Shown: positions 1 through 8,900 of the stretch, piece after piece | How positions within the stretch are numbered: the stretch's first letter is position 1 | How the letters are laid out: each line of letters begins with the position of its first letter | Source of the DNA: CAJBVG01 sp943371235 | GTDB lineage: Bacteria; Bacteroidota; Bacteroidia; Sphingobacteriales; Sphingobacteriaceae | Length of the DNA stretch: 64,000 bases | Assembly: GCA_943371235.1 (NCBI GenBank) | Contig: CALRTZ010000005.1 | Span: 1 to 64,000, forward strand | Direction: 5' to 3' | Made by a program: the position numbers and the translations under genes | The notes under the pieces: model-generated | Database searches by the model: none | Seen by the model: the letters and a program-made list of their open reading frames with translations, nothing else | Told to the model about the DNA's origin: nothing

Positions 1-280
1 GAACGCAGCAAAGCGGTTTGAGGGGCGGTTCTAATCTGATAAACTTTTCTCTCTTTTTTTGTGTGCAATATGAGGTCCCCGAACGCAGCGAAGCGGTTTG
101 AGGGGCGGTCCTAATTTGATAAACTTTCCTCTTTTTTTTTGCGTGCAATATGGGGTCCCCGAACGCAGCAAAGCGGTTTGAGGGGCGGTTCTAATCTGAT
201 AAACTTTTCTCTCTTTTTTTGCGTGCAATATGGGGTCCCCGAACGCAGTGAAGCGGTTTGAGGGGCGGACCTAATTTGAT
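1..280. repeat. 80-bp tandem repeat, 3.5 copies
   Basis: Three full 80-nt units begin at 1, 81 and 161 and a half unit runs from 241 to about 280. Each unit starts GAACGCAG and ends GGGGTCCCC or GAGGTCCCC. Units differ by a few substitutions and no length change. A GC-rich core with short inverted segments (CCCC ... CGC agcgaa GCG ... GGGG) spans the unit junctions and could form a hairpin; the rest is a T-rich tract. An open frame crosses it on the minus strand but is periodic and looks non-coding. The array may continue upstream of the window. Confidence 0.93.
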
Positions 281-290
281 AATCTATATT

Positions 291-332
291 TTAGAATTTA
301 GATATTAGAATTTAGAATTTAGAATTTAACTT
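291..332. repeat. heptamer word array (TTAGAAT)
   Basis: Six consecutive 7-nt words without indels: TTAGAAT, TTAGATA, TTAGAAT, TTAGAAT, TTAGAAT, TTAACTT. It lies downstream of the amidase gene, which reads leftward. Positions 281-382 hold only this array, the CTnTGTG array and the tail of the gap; no gene is seen there. Confidence 0.85.
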
Positions 333-366
333 TGTGAAACTCTGTGTGTACTTTGTGTCCTCTGTG
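330..366. repeat. CTTTGTG/CTCTGTG words at about 10-nt spacing
   Basis: Alternating words CTTTGTG (330), CTCTGTG (340), CTTTGTG (351) and CTCTGTG (360) recur at 9-11 nt, close to one helical turn. They sit just downstream of the amidase stop codon (minus strand). Confidence 0.75.
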
Positions 367-382
367 ACCTAAAAAAACATCC

Positions 383-1699
383 CTACTCAATCAAAACTTT
401 CCTAAAGTAATCACCCTTTTCAGTTCTAATTTCTAACATCATCATCCCATTAACTATTGGTTTAGCAATCTCCACTTTATAATCATCAAAAGTTTGTTGA
501 TAGATTAATTGACCGAAGGAGTTATACATTTTTATTGCATAAATTTTATCAAGAGCGATCACTGTAATAGGGGTATGTTTAGAAGGATTTGGAAAAATTA
601 ATACCTCATTATTTACAGAATTATTTACCCCTAATGGTGTACAATTCGCCAACCGAATAGCCACTTGAGCTCGTACTTTTGGTTCAATTACATTTAAATA
701 ATCGATGCCAGGGCATGAGGTATACCCAGGATTGCAACCTTGTCGGTGCCCCGCTATCACACCTAAATACATTACTGGAGCAGCTACTGGGTGCAAAGAA
801 CTATCGTATGCATTTAGCAATTGTTCTTTCCAAAGTTTCCAAACAATAAGATCGTTAATAGAAGCTAATGCGGTATCGCTTGGTAGGTAACCAGTGCTTT
901 CATAATTACCAAGCAAACAAATGCCCATGGTATTGGTGTTGCGAGCGCACATGTGTGCACCAATTACATTATCGTCGCCCAACGAATCTCCTTGACGGCC
1001 ATCGTAAATATCGCCATTAGGTGCTACTAAAAAATTGTAACCAATATCGTCCCAGCCATTGGTTTGCGTATGAAATAAATAATAATTACGCACGGTACCA
1101 ATGTAATCTGTATTGGTATTGGAGCCAGCCGCATGGTGTAATACGATGTGTTTTACTTGAGAGTATTTAGGATTTGGCGCAGGATCCGGTAAGCCGACTC
1201 TCCAAATGCTTTGATCGATGCTTTCTGGTTGGGTGTTACAATCGACGGTGCTTTTTTTTTTAGTATCCTTTAAGTAGGATTTTTTAAGCGGAGCAGCGTA
1301 TAAAAGATTTATTCTGATGGAGCCTTCGAGGTTGCCGCTGTAAAAGCTGAAGAATTGAAAAGGATTATTGGAAATTAACAGTCTTGATGATTGCTTAGCA
1401 CCGCGATCGGCAGTTTGTTGCACGTTTTCGGTATTCTCATTGTCTTTATTTAATTCGTGTTTCTCTGTACCGCCCAAAAGCAAATAAGAGCCATTAAAAT
1501 TCTGGTTCGTATTAACTTCCACGGTAAGGCTAGTGCTTAAAAATTGAGGAATGATTTGGGTATAAAAAGTGTTTTTCTTTACAGTAAATTCGATGGCTTT
1601 AAAGTGTTTACCGTTTTCTTTGATGGTAGAAACGGGCCCTTCTTGAGCGTAAGCAGTAAAACAAGTTAATAGTGTAAAAAGAAAAAGGGTGTTTTTCAT
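383..1699 (-). CDS. Secreted PGRP-type N-acetylmuramoyl-L-alanine amidase with T9SS sorting domain
   Basis: Predicted to cleave the MurNAc-L-Ala bond of peptidoglycan outside the cell or in the periplasm. A signal peptide (about residues 1-19, ending in AYAQ) is followed by about 150 residues with no clear match. A PGRP/amidase_2 domain spans about 183-345, with Zn-ligand candidates in LHHAAG (H188/H189), AGHRQG (H318) and TSCPG (C329). The C-terminal 75 residues look like a type A T9SS sorting domain (IFPNPS start, FRKVLIE end), so export and possible surface anchoring are inferred. The gene stands alone, divergent from the four-helix-bundle gene across an octamer array. The enzyme could act on its own wall or on that of prey or competitors; the sequence does not decide. 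Confidence 0.88.
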   Translation of the reverse strand: MKNTLFLFTLLTCFTAYAQEGPVSTIKENGKHFKAIEFTVKKNTFYTQIIPQFLSTSLTVEVNTNQNFNGSYLLLGGTEKHELNKDNENTENVQQTADRGAKQSSRLLISNNPFQFFSFYSGNLEGSIRINLLYAAPLKKSYLKDTKKKSTVDCNTQPESIDQSIWRVGLPDPAPNPKYSQVKHIVLHHAAGSNTNTDYIGTVRNYYLFHTQTNGWDDIGYNFLVAPNGDIYDGRQGDSLGDDNVIGAHMCARNTNTMGICLLGNYESTGYLPSDTALASINDLIVWKLWKEQLLNAYDSSLHPVAAPVMYLGVIAGHRQGCNPGYTSCPGIDYLNVIEPKVRAQVAIRLANCTPLGVNNSVNNEVLIFPNPSKHTPITVIALDKIYAIKMYNSFGQLIYQQTFDDYKVEIAKPIVNGMMMLEIRTEKGDYFRKVLIE

Positions 1700-1719
1700 T
1701 AGGCTAAGATAACGAAAAT

Positions 1720-1855
1720 CCGTGAATCCGTGAATCCGTGAATCCGAAAGACCGTTAAACCGTTAAACCGATAAACCGAAAGACCGTTAAACCGAAAGGC
1801 CTAGAATCTGAAAGGCCGTTAAACCGAGAATCCGAAATGTCGATAGACCGTTAAA
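1720..1855. repeat. Octamer word array, left arm (CCGTTAAA / CCGTGAAT / CCGAAAGA)
   Basis: About 17 consecutive 8-nt words with no indel from 1720 to 1855. Examples are CCGTGAAT (three times), CCGAAAGA, CCGTTAAA (five times), CCGATAAA, CCGAAAGG, CCGAGAAT and CCGAAATG. The first C, the G and the A-rich second half are most constant. The same word family appears in reverse complement at 2388-2499 beyond the four-helix-bundle gene. Confidence 0.93.
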
Positions 1856-1912
1856 CTGAAAAAGCCGAAAAATGGTATGATTTAGAAGTTTTGGGAGCGA
1901 GGATGAAAAAAG

Positions 1913-1946
1913 CTGCATAAAAAAACCTGCATTTATGCAGTTTTTT
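1913..1946 (+). terminator. Intrinsic-terminator-like hairpin, bidirectional
   Basis: A 9-bp stem, CTGCATAAA (1913-1921) with TTTATGCAG (1932-1940), is followed by six T. The other strand also gives a T run after the stem. It lies between two divergent genes where no terminator is expected, so it may insulate the four-helix-bundle gene or belong to the repeat-flanked unit. Confidence 0.6.
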
Positions 1947-1974
1947 CTGTGATTATTTAGTATAATATTTGTAA

Positions 1975-2337
1975 ATGATTATACTAGAAGAATTGCAAGT
2001 TTGGAGGAAAGCGATTGATTTGGCAAAAGAAGTGTATAAATTAACAAAGCTCCTCCCCAAAGAAGAGAAGTACGGAATTATCTCTCAAATGCAAAGATGT
2101 TCAACATCAATTTCAGCAAACATAGCAGAGGGAGCTGGGCGAAACTCTAAAAAAGAATTTATAAATTTTTTATCAATTGCTAATGGTTCTGCTTATGAGC
2201 TACACTCATTTATAGTATTAGCATTTGAATTGAATTTTATTAATAAAGAAACTAAAATCTCAATACTCGATAAAAACAATCATGTGATAAGAATGAATGT
2301 AAAACTTCAAGATTATTTAAGACAAAATCTTAAATAA
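1975..2337 (+). CDS. Four-helix-bundle protein (S23/IVP family, TIGR02436-like)
   Basis: 120 residues with the family's features: an N-terminal 'LEVWR-A' type motif (here LQVWRKAIDLAKEVYKLT), a central SISANIAEGAGR loop and a long helical C-terminal half. The fold is a small helical bundle first seen in 23S rRNA intervening sequences and shared by the Avd accessory protein of diversity-generating retroelements. The function of free-standing members is unknown. No reverse transcriptase or variable-repeat pair is nearby. Two inverted octamer arrays (1720-1855 and 2388-2499) flank the gene. A near-consensus -7 element (AATATTTG) ends 3 nt before the ATG, so the mRNA may be leaderless. No catalytic residues are recognisable. 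Confidence 0.85.
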   Translation: MIILEELQVWRKAIDLAKEVYKLTKLLPKEEKYGIISQMQRCSTSISANIAEGAGRNSKKEFINFLSIANGSAYELHSFIVLAFELNFINKETKISILDKNNHVIRMNVKLQDYLRQNLK

Positions 2338-2387
2338 AACAAACCATATACATTAAATTAATTCTACTCTAATAACAATCAATCTTT

Positions 2388-2499
2388 CGGTCTTTCTTCC
2401 TTTCGGATTCTCGGCATTTCGGATTTTCGGTTTAACGGTGTTTCGGATTCACGGATTTTCGGGTTCACGGTCTCTCGGCCTTTCGGCCTTTCAGATTTT
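2388..2499. repeat. Octamer word array, right arm (reverse complement of 1720-1855 family)
   Basis: Fourteen consecutive 8-nt words with no indel, nearly all starting CGG: CGGTCTTT, CGGATTCT, CGGCATTT, CGGATTTT, CGGTTTAA, CGGTGTTT, CGGATTCA, CGGGTTCA, CGGTCTCT, CGGCCTTT and others. Read on the minus strand they give the words of the left arm (CCGTTAAA, CCGTGAAT, CCGAGAAT, CCGAAATG). Confidence 0.93.
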
Positions 2500-2535
2500 T
2501 CCTTATAATTGCAAGAACAAGCATAATTCGAAAAA

Positions 2536-3228
2536 ATGAATAAAGTTGTAAACAACGCCGAGGAGGCAATTAAAGAAATACAAGACGGCATGACCCTCAT
2601 GCTAGGTGGGTTCGGGTTGTGTGGCATACCAGAGAATTGCATTAATGCATTAGTAGCGAAAGGAGTAAAGGACTTAACCTGTATTTCTAACAATGCCGGA
2701 GTGGATGATTTTGGGATTGGTTTGATGTTGAAACAACGCCAAGTGAAAAAAATGATATCCTCTTATGTAGGCGAGAATGCAGAGTTCGAACGCCAGTTAT
2801 TGAGCGGAGAATTAGAGGTGGAATTAATACCACAAGGAACTTTAGCCACACGTTGCATGGCATCGGGTTACGGAATGCCAGTAATATTTACACCGGCAGG
2901 AGTAGGAACTGAAGTTGCTATTGGCAAGGAAGTGCGTAATTTCAATGGAAAAGATTATTTAATGGAATATGCTTTTGATGCGGACTTTGCCATTGTAAAA
3001 GCTTGGAAAGGAGATACCATGGGCAATTTAATTTTCAGATCAACAGCCAGAAATTTCAATCCGGTAATGGCGATGGCAGGTAAAATAACCATTGCCGAAG
3101 TAGAACATTTAGTTCCAGCAGGAGAGTTAGACCCCGATCAAATACACACCCCAGGCATATTTGTGCACAGAATATTTGAAGGAAAAAATTACGAGAAAAG
3201 AATAGAACAAAGAACGGTAAGAAGTTAG
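2536..3228 (+). CDS. scoA: 3-oxoacid (succinyl-CoA:acetoacetate) CoA-transferase subunit A
   Basis: Alpha subunit of a cytoplasmic class I CoA-transferase that moves CoA between succinyl-CoA and a 3-oxoacid such as acetoacetate. The 230-residue length is normal. The family glycine-rich segment is near the N-terminus (LMLGGFGLCGIPEN, about 22-35), followed by SNNAGVDDFG and the FTPAGVGTE segment. The beta subunit lies directly downstream, separated only by an inverted octamer array that begins at this gene's TAG stop, so the two are probably one transcript. The ScoAB and AtoDA pairs are hard to separate by sequence; the acetoacetate assignment is by family resemblance. Confidence 0.9.
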   Translation: MNKVVNNAEEAIKEIQDGMTLMLGGFGLCGIPENCINALVAKGVKDLTCISNNAGVDDFGIGLMLKQRQVKKMISSYVGENAEFERQLLSGELEVELIPQGTLATRCMASGYGMPVIFTPAGVGTEVAIGKEVRNFNGKDYLMEYAFDADFAIVKAWKGDTMGNLIFRSTARNFNPVMAMAGKITIAEVEHLVPAGELDPDQIHTPGIFVHRIFEGKNYEKRIEQRTVRS

Positions 3229-3328
3229 TGTGCTCGTATGCTAGTGTGATAGTGTGCTAATGTTGCAAACTCATCAAAACTGGCAAAATTAGCACACTAG
3301 CATACTATCACATTAGCACACTGATAAC
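3226..3328. repeat. Inverted octamer word array between scoA and scoB
   Basis: The left arm starts at the scoA stop codon: TAGTGTGC, TCGTATGC, TAGTGTGA, TAGTGTGC, TAATGTTG (3226-3265). After a 24-nt spacer the right arm reads TAGCACAC, TAGCATAC, TATCACAT, TAGCACAC, TGATAAC (3290-3328) and ends directly before the scoB ATG. The right words are reverse complements of the left words, so the RNA can form a long imperfect hairpin inside the operon. Confidence 0.92.
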
Positions 3329-3985
3329 ATGTTAGATAAAAACGGAATAGCAAAGCGCATTGCGCAGGAAGTAAAAGATGGGATGTATGTAAACTTAGGA
3401 ATTGGGATACCAACCTTAGTAGCTAATTATATTCCCGAAGGAATAAACGTAGTCTTACAATCGGAAAACGGATTGTTGGGCATGGGACCATTTCCAGAGG
3501 CTGGTAAGGAAGATGCTGATTTAATAAATGCGGGTAAGCAAACCATTACCACTTTACCTGGCTCATCGATATTCGATTCGGCTATGAGTTTCGGGATGAT
3601 ACGAGCACAGAAAGTGGACCTAACCATTTTAGGCGCCATGGAAGTTTCGGAACATGGAGACATTGCGAATTGGAAAATACCGGGTAAAATGGTAAAAGGC
3701 ATGGGAGGCGCTATGGACTTAGTGGCCTCAGCTCAAAATATTATTGTAGCCATGCAACATGTAAACAAAGCAGGCGAATCTAAATTATTAAAAGCTTGTT
3801 CGCTACCCTTAACAGGTGTTAAATGTGTGAAGAAAATTGTTACCGAATTAGCGGTGTTAGAAGTATTACCAGAAGGAGGATTTAAGTTATTAGAACGTGC
3901 GCCAGGAGTAAGTGTAGAGGAAATACAAAGAGCAACAGAGGGAACATTGGTGATTGAAGGGGAAGTAAAAGAAATGAATTTGTAA
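3329..3985 (+). CDS. scoB: 3-oxoacid CoA-transferase subunit B
   Basis: Beta subunit carrying the catalytic glutamate, which lies in the SENGLLGMGP motif (about residues 46-55) and forms the glutamyl-CoA thioester in this family. The 218-residue length is normal. The N-terminus matches the family (KRIAQEVKDGMYVNLGIGIP). It pairs with scoA upstream. The start codon directly follows the array's last partial word, and no clear Shine-Dalgarno sequence is seen, as is common in Bacteroidota. The likely role is ketone-body or branched-chain acid use. Confidence 0.91.
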   Translation: MLDKNGIAKRIAQEVKDGMYVNLGIGIPTLVANYIPEGINVVLQSENGLLGMGPFPEAGKEDADLINAGKQTITTLPGSSIFDSAMSFGMIRAQKVDLTILGAMEVSEHGDIANWKIPGKMVKGMGGAMDLVASAQNIIVAMQHVNKAGESKLLKACSLPLTGVKCVKKIVTELAVLEVLPEGGFKLLERAPGVSVEEIQRATEGTLVIEGEVKEMNL

Positions 3986-4003
3986 TTAGAAAATCGACTA
4001 AAT

Positions 4004-5881
4004 ATGTTTAATGAATTTTATAAAAGATTAAGTAAATCTGAATTATTTGGAGTTCTAATTATATTACTTTTTGTTGGGATACATTTTTTTATTAAAACAT
4101 TGAATTTAGCAAGTCCATCTATTTGGTACGATGAAGCTTTTAGTATTTATCATGCTCAATTTACATATGAGCACATAATTGAAATGTCGTTGAATGACCA
4201 AAACCCGCCAGTATATAATATCATTTTATATTATTGGATGAATAAGTTTGGAAATTCAATATATAATGTAAGGTTATTAAGCGTTTTATTCAGTTTATTA
4301 TCTATTCCATTTCTGTTTTATTTAGCAAAAAAATACATAAATATATCAGCTGCAATTATAGCCAGTGTGTTATATTTAATTTGGAATGAATTGATTTATT
4401 ATTCAATGGAGGCCAGATGTTATTCATTTGTAGGGTTTTTAGTATTAACCTCTATTTTTCTTTTTTTACACTTAATGTTGAGTAAGAAATTTGTAATACC
4501 AACAATAATAGCACTCTCAATCGTTAATGTAATGTTAATATTGAGCCATTATTTGAGTGTATTTTTATTAGTTAGTCAGTTCGTGTATTTTATTATATTT
4601 TATACTAAGAATTTAAAACTGACAATTAAGTATTTAATTAGTGTTGTTATTTCAATTCTGTTATTTATACCATGGTTTTTAAAAATAATTGCAATTATAA
4701 AATTAACTAGCGGGGGAGAGTATTGGTTAAAAGCTGCAACTATAAAAGATGTAGATTTTCTGATAATTGACTTCTTTAATAATTACCTTACATTTTGTGT
4801 TGTTGCAATTACAATTATAATTGGTACCGTATTACTCAAAAAACAAAAACAACTAAATAAATTTTATTATTTGTTTTTGATTTGGGCTATTTTACCTGCA
4901 ATTTTAAGTTACATTACTTCTCAGTTTATTCCAGTATTTCTTGGTAGATATATTCTTTATTCGATTTTTGGTTTTATATTACTTTTAGCATTTATACTAT
5001 CTAACCAGTACATTAATAAATATTTTAGATACGTTTCTTTGTCAATTATATTTATATTATTAGTTATTGAAATTGATTTAAATCCTAAAAAAAATCAAGA
5101 TATTAAATCAGCAGTTGAGTATATAAAACAAAATACAGACGACAAAACATTAATAATTATCTCACCACGTAGTATTTCAATTCCTTTCACTTATTGTTAT
5201 GATAGTTTATTATTTAGAAATTTTGAATATTTCGAATGGGAATTACTTAAACGAAATATATTATTGGTTGATACAAAAGAAGAGTTAAATAGAGTTAATT
5301 TATCTGTTTATAATAAAATCATAAATGTTAAATCATTTGGAAATTTTTTCGACACTCAAAATACCATAAAAGATTCTTTAGCAGTACTTTTTGATCAATC
5401 GAATGAAATGTATTATGATGATGCCTCGATTAAAATTTATGAGAATAAAAATTATCATAAAAAATTAAAAAAGATATTTACAAATTTTGATTTAGAAAAT
5501 ATCAGTTTTTATTGCCCTTTTAATTTTATTTATACAGATTCTATCAGTTATTATAAAATTCAAAAAGGAGTTAAATACAATGCTGTTGTATTTTATAATT
5601 TGAACAATAAAATGGATATAAAGAAGGAGATAACAATTGGATTCAAATTTCTGTTACAGTCTGCAGATAATTCGGTTCAATTTAATTTTGTTAGTTTAGA
5701 TAATAATCAGAACACTATACTCGATACCATTATTGAATTAAATAGTTCAAAACTCAATTCATACTGGAATACTATTAAGATTAAAATTCCTCCAAAAACT
5801 GGAACTAAGCAAATTAAATTCAGTTTTATTAATAGTTTGGAGAATACAGATATGATGGTAACAGATTTTTCAATAAATTAG
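4004..5881 (+). CDS. Multi-pass GT-C family glycosyltransferase (GT39/ArnT-like)
   Basis: A 625-residue membrane protein with roughly 10 hydrophobic segments in the first 350 residues and a soluble C-terminal part of about 270 residues. The first extracytoplasmic loop holds WYDEAFS (about residues 41-47) and QNPPVYN, the acidic motif and loop typical of GT-C enzymes that use lipid-linked sugars. The acceptor is unknown. The gene is markedly richer in A+T than scoAB upstream, with heavy use of AAT, ATA and TTA codons, as is the next gene. It starts 18 nt after scoB and opens the surface-glycan region. Confidence 0.75.
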   Translation: MFNEFYKRLSKSELFGVLIILLFVGIHFFIKTLNLASPSIWYDEAFSIYHAQFTYEHIIEMSLNDQNPPVYNIILYYWMNKFGNSIYNVRLLSVLFSLLSIPFLFYLAKKYINISAAIIASVLYLIWNELIYYSMEARCYSFVGFLVLTSIFLFLHLMLSKKFVIPTIIALSIVNVMLILSHYLSVFLLVSQFVYFIIFYTKNLKLTIKYLISVVISILLFIPWFLKIIAIIKLTSGGEYWLKAATIKDVDFLIIDFFNNYLTFCVVAITIIIGTVLLKKQKQLNKFYYLFLIWAILPAILSYITSQFIPVFLGRYILYSIFGFILLLAFILSNQYINKYFRYVSLSIIFILLVIEIDLNPKKNQDIKSAVEYIKQNTDDKTLIIISPRSISIPFTYCYDSLLFRNFEYFEWELLKRNILLVDTKEELNRVNLSVYNKIINVKSFGNFFDTQNTIKDSLAVLFDQSNEMYYDDASIKIYENKNYHKKLKKIFTNFDLENISFYCPFNFIYTDSISYYKIQKGVKYNAVVFYNLNNKMDIKKEITIGFKFLLQSADNSVQFNFVSLDNNQNTILDTIIELNSSKLNSYWNTIKIKIPPKTGTKQIKFSFINSLENTDMMVTDFSIN

Positions 5882-5928
5882 AATCTTATATTCCATTACA
5901 TTGATAGGAATTTAGTATTTTGTGAAAG

Positions 5929-5967
5929 TTGATATTTATTTAATATATTGTATTAAATAAATATCAA
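5929..5967 (+). promoter_or_regulatory. Perfect 17-bp stem hairpin in the leader of the large hydrolase
   Basis: The left arm at 5929-5945 (TTGATATTTATTTAATA) pairs perfectly with 5951-5967 around a 5-nt loop (tattg). The right arm ends 4 nt before the ATG at 5972. No T run follows, so it is not a standard terminator; it could block ribosome access, protect the mRNA or be a protein-binding palindrome. The role is inferred. Confidence 0.7.
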
Positions 5968-5971
5968 TAAT

Positions 5972-8900
5972 ATGAAAACTGCCAAACTATTCTTATTATT
6001 TATGTTGTTTAGTTTTTATGGTTTAAACACCTATTCATTAAACGTAAACACTATAAATATAACTTCACCAAATGTGCCAAAATACCATAAATATGAAATT
6101 GGCCTAAATTTGAATAAAGATTTCACAAATCCTTATGACCCAGAAATAATAAGTATTGAAGCGCATTTCATTTCGCCATCTGGAAAACAATATTTAGTTT
6201 ACGGATTTTATTATCAACCATTTAGTAGATTAGATATTGATAGTTTAAGAACTGGTATAACACCCCTATATAGTTCAAATTTTTGGCGCCAAGGAAGTAC
6301 AGATTATCCTTGGCGCATAAGATTTTCACCAAATGAAGTTGGTAATTGGCAATATTTTGTAAATATAATAGAACCAAATACCGAACCTTATTCAACCTCT
6401 TTAAACGACTTTGAATGTATAGATTCTGATAAACCTGGATTTATACAAACATCCTTAAATAGAAGATACCTTGAGTTTTCTGATGGACAAAGTTTTTTTG
6501 GGAAAGGAGAAGATCAAAGGGCAACTACAAGTTCTGTAAATATGTTTGCAGGATGGCCAAATAATCTATGTAATGGTGTAGCACAATGTTACTCTAAGGG
6601 TACAGTATTAAAAAACCTTAAAATGATGTGGAATCTTGCAAATTCTGGTGGTAACTTTATTCGTCTTTGGTTAGAACCATATAGCTATGATATTGAATGG
6701 GAACGTATAAATGATTATACTAATAGGCAAGGTATAATGAGTGATTTTGATATTTTAATTGATGAGGCTTTTGATAATAATGTTTATATACATTTAGTGT
6801 TGCTAAATGAACAAGTATTTAGGCAAGAACCAAATTTTCCAAATACAGCAGATTGGAACTATAATCCGTATAAAAATCAAAATGTAAGCTTACCTTTAGC
6901 GTTTTTCTCTAATTTAGATGCAAAAAATAAATTTAAAAGCAGATTGAGATATATTCATTCACGGTGGGGATATTCTACTAGCATAGCATCTTATAGTTTA
7001 ATGAATGAACCAGAATTTGTTAAAGATCAAAACAAACAAGGTAGTCCAGATTATTATACTATTGTGAATTCTCATTTTAAAGATTGGCAAATTGAAATGA
7101 GCGATTTTTTAAAAAACAATTCATATCCAAAACATCTTATTAGTTGTGATTATGCATTTCATTTTGAAAATATTATTGAATCAACAAATTCAATAGATTT
7201 TACAAATACACATATTTATGGATGGGATAAAAACATAGAGTATCAAAGAGCTTATATAGCAAAAAGAAATACAATAATTTACAATAAACCTTTTAATATA
7301 ACAGAATCTGGATTTAATGCTGGAAATTGTCAATTTAGTATATGGTATTATCAAGATTTTCATAACATATTATGGTCAAGTGTTTTTCATGGCTCATATA
7401 GCAATTCGATGTATTTTGGCTCAGAAACAAAATATCAACACTATATTTGGGGAGGTGATTATATTAAAAAGTACAAAGCTTTGAATAACTTTTTAGTTAA
7501 CGAAACGTTTAATACTTATCCTGATTATTATAAACCGATAAGTAATGCTTTAAATTCTTATAATTTCTATAAAGATCAAGATTTAAAAAATTGTCCTCCG
7601 CCAGATGTGCCAATTATTGATCGTGCAGGTTTCACACCTCCAAAGAGTTCTTTAGGAAATAATGGTTCTCCAACTACTCAATTATTTAATCCTGATTATT
7701 TAGGAAATGATATTACAACCAATTTTGAAGATAAATTACAAGTATTTGCATTAAGAAAAAACAAGAAAATAATTGGTTGGGTTCAATTAAAAGATGCATA
7801 TTGGTATAATGTAATACACGGTATTGCATCCTTTAGTAATAATTGTTATACAGATCCAATTACTGATAATAATCCATCTTGTTCGCCTCAAAATAACACT
7901 ACATTAACTGAAGCTGATTTCAATTCTCGTACTACCGATGCAACTAATATAGAATTGATAGATACGGCTTATATTACAATTAATAATATGGAGTGTAGAG
8001 GTAAATATTCGGTCCATTGGTTTTCTACACATGAGAATTTTAGCATAGATGGTGATGATAAAGGAGAAGATGGTGGTGAAATAACTCAGTTTTATGACGA
8101 AATTATTGTAGATGATAGTAGAACGGCTGTTATAAAGGTACCTAAATTGCAGTTCTTTACCTATTCTGATCAAACAATTGGAGAGCCATTTGCAGAAGAT
8201 TATGGCTTTAAACTTACATTAATGGATTTAGAAGGTAATGATGATAATAAATGGAGACATAGTTATGCCGATGCATATAATAATGAAGAGCACTTTGTTG
8301 ATGGCGAATTTACTAGTGATATGAATGGGCATATTTTTTATCGAGATAATAATGGGAATATGTCACAATTTTATTGGCTAGATAAATTTCAAGATTATGA
8401 TAAAACAACTTTATCATTTGAAAATAGTCATAAAATCAAACAAACGAGTAAAATTCAAGTGAATGAACAAGATCATGTATTTTATATTGGTGAAGACAAT
8501 TCTTTACATTTCTATAATTGGAATGGAAATACATGGAGTCATAATTTTATGAATGATTATCTGAATGTAAAATTAACTGGAAATTTCAACGTAACTCAGA
8601 ATTCTCATATACATTTTAGAAGGTCGTCAACAAATTCTACTTTAGACGGGAATTTGGATCATTATTATTGGGATGGGACACAATATCAATTTGTGAACAA
8701 AACAAGTCTTCCAAATAATTATAAAGTTGCTATTGAGTCGCCAATTATGGTTAATTCAAGAAACGATGTTTTTTACAAAAATGTTTCTGGAGAATTACAA
8801 TATTTTCATTGGAATGGTTCTATTTGGGTGCATAAAATATTGCATGGAGTTGTAGCGTTGTCAAAACAATATGTGGATGGTGAAATTAATACATTTGAAG

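Noticed and set aside
31..228. Minus-strand open frame across the 80-bp repeat
   Set aside because: Its protein is simply the repeat translated in shifted copies; no start context or family, and it would overlap non-coding repeat structure.
1720..2499. Diversity-generating retroelement around the four-helix-bundle gene
   Set aside because: No reverse transcriptase, template repeat or variable repeat is present; only the Avd-like fold is shared.
1720..2499. Canonical insertion sequence or MITE
   Set aside because: No transposase, no clear target-site duplication and the inverted arms are tandem words rather than a unique terminal repeat. Kept only as a hypothesis of a new unit.
2379..2693. 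Minus-strand open frame of about 100 residues over the right octamer array
   Set aside because: The C-terminal part is the translated octamer array and the rest is antisense to scoA.
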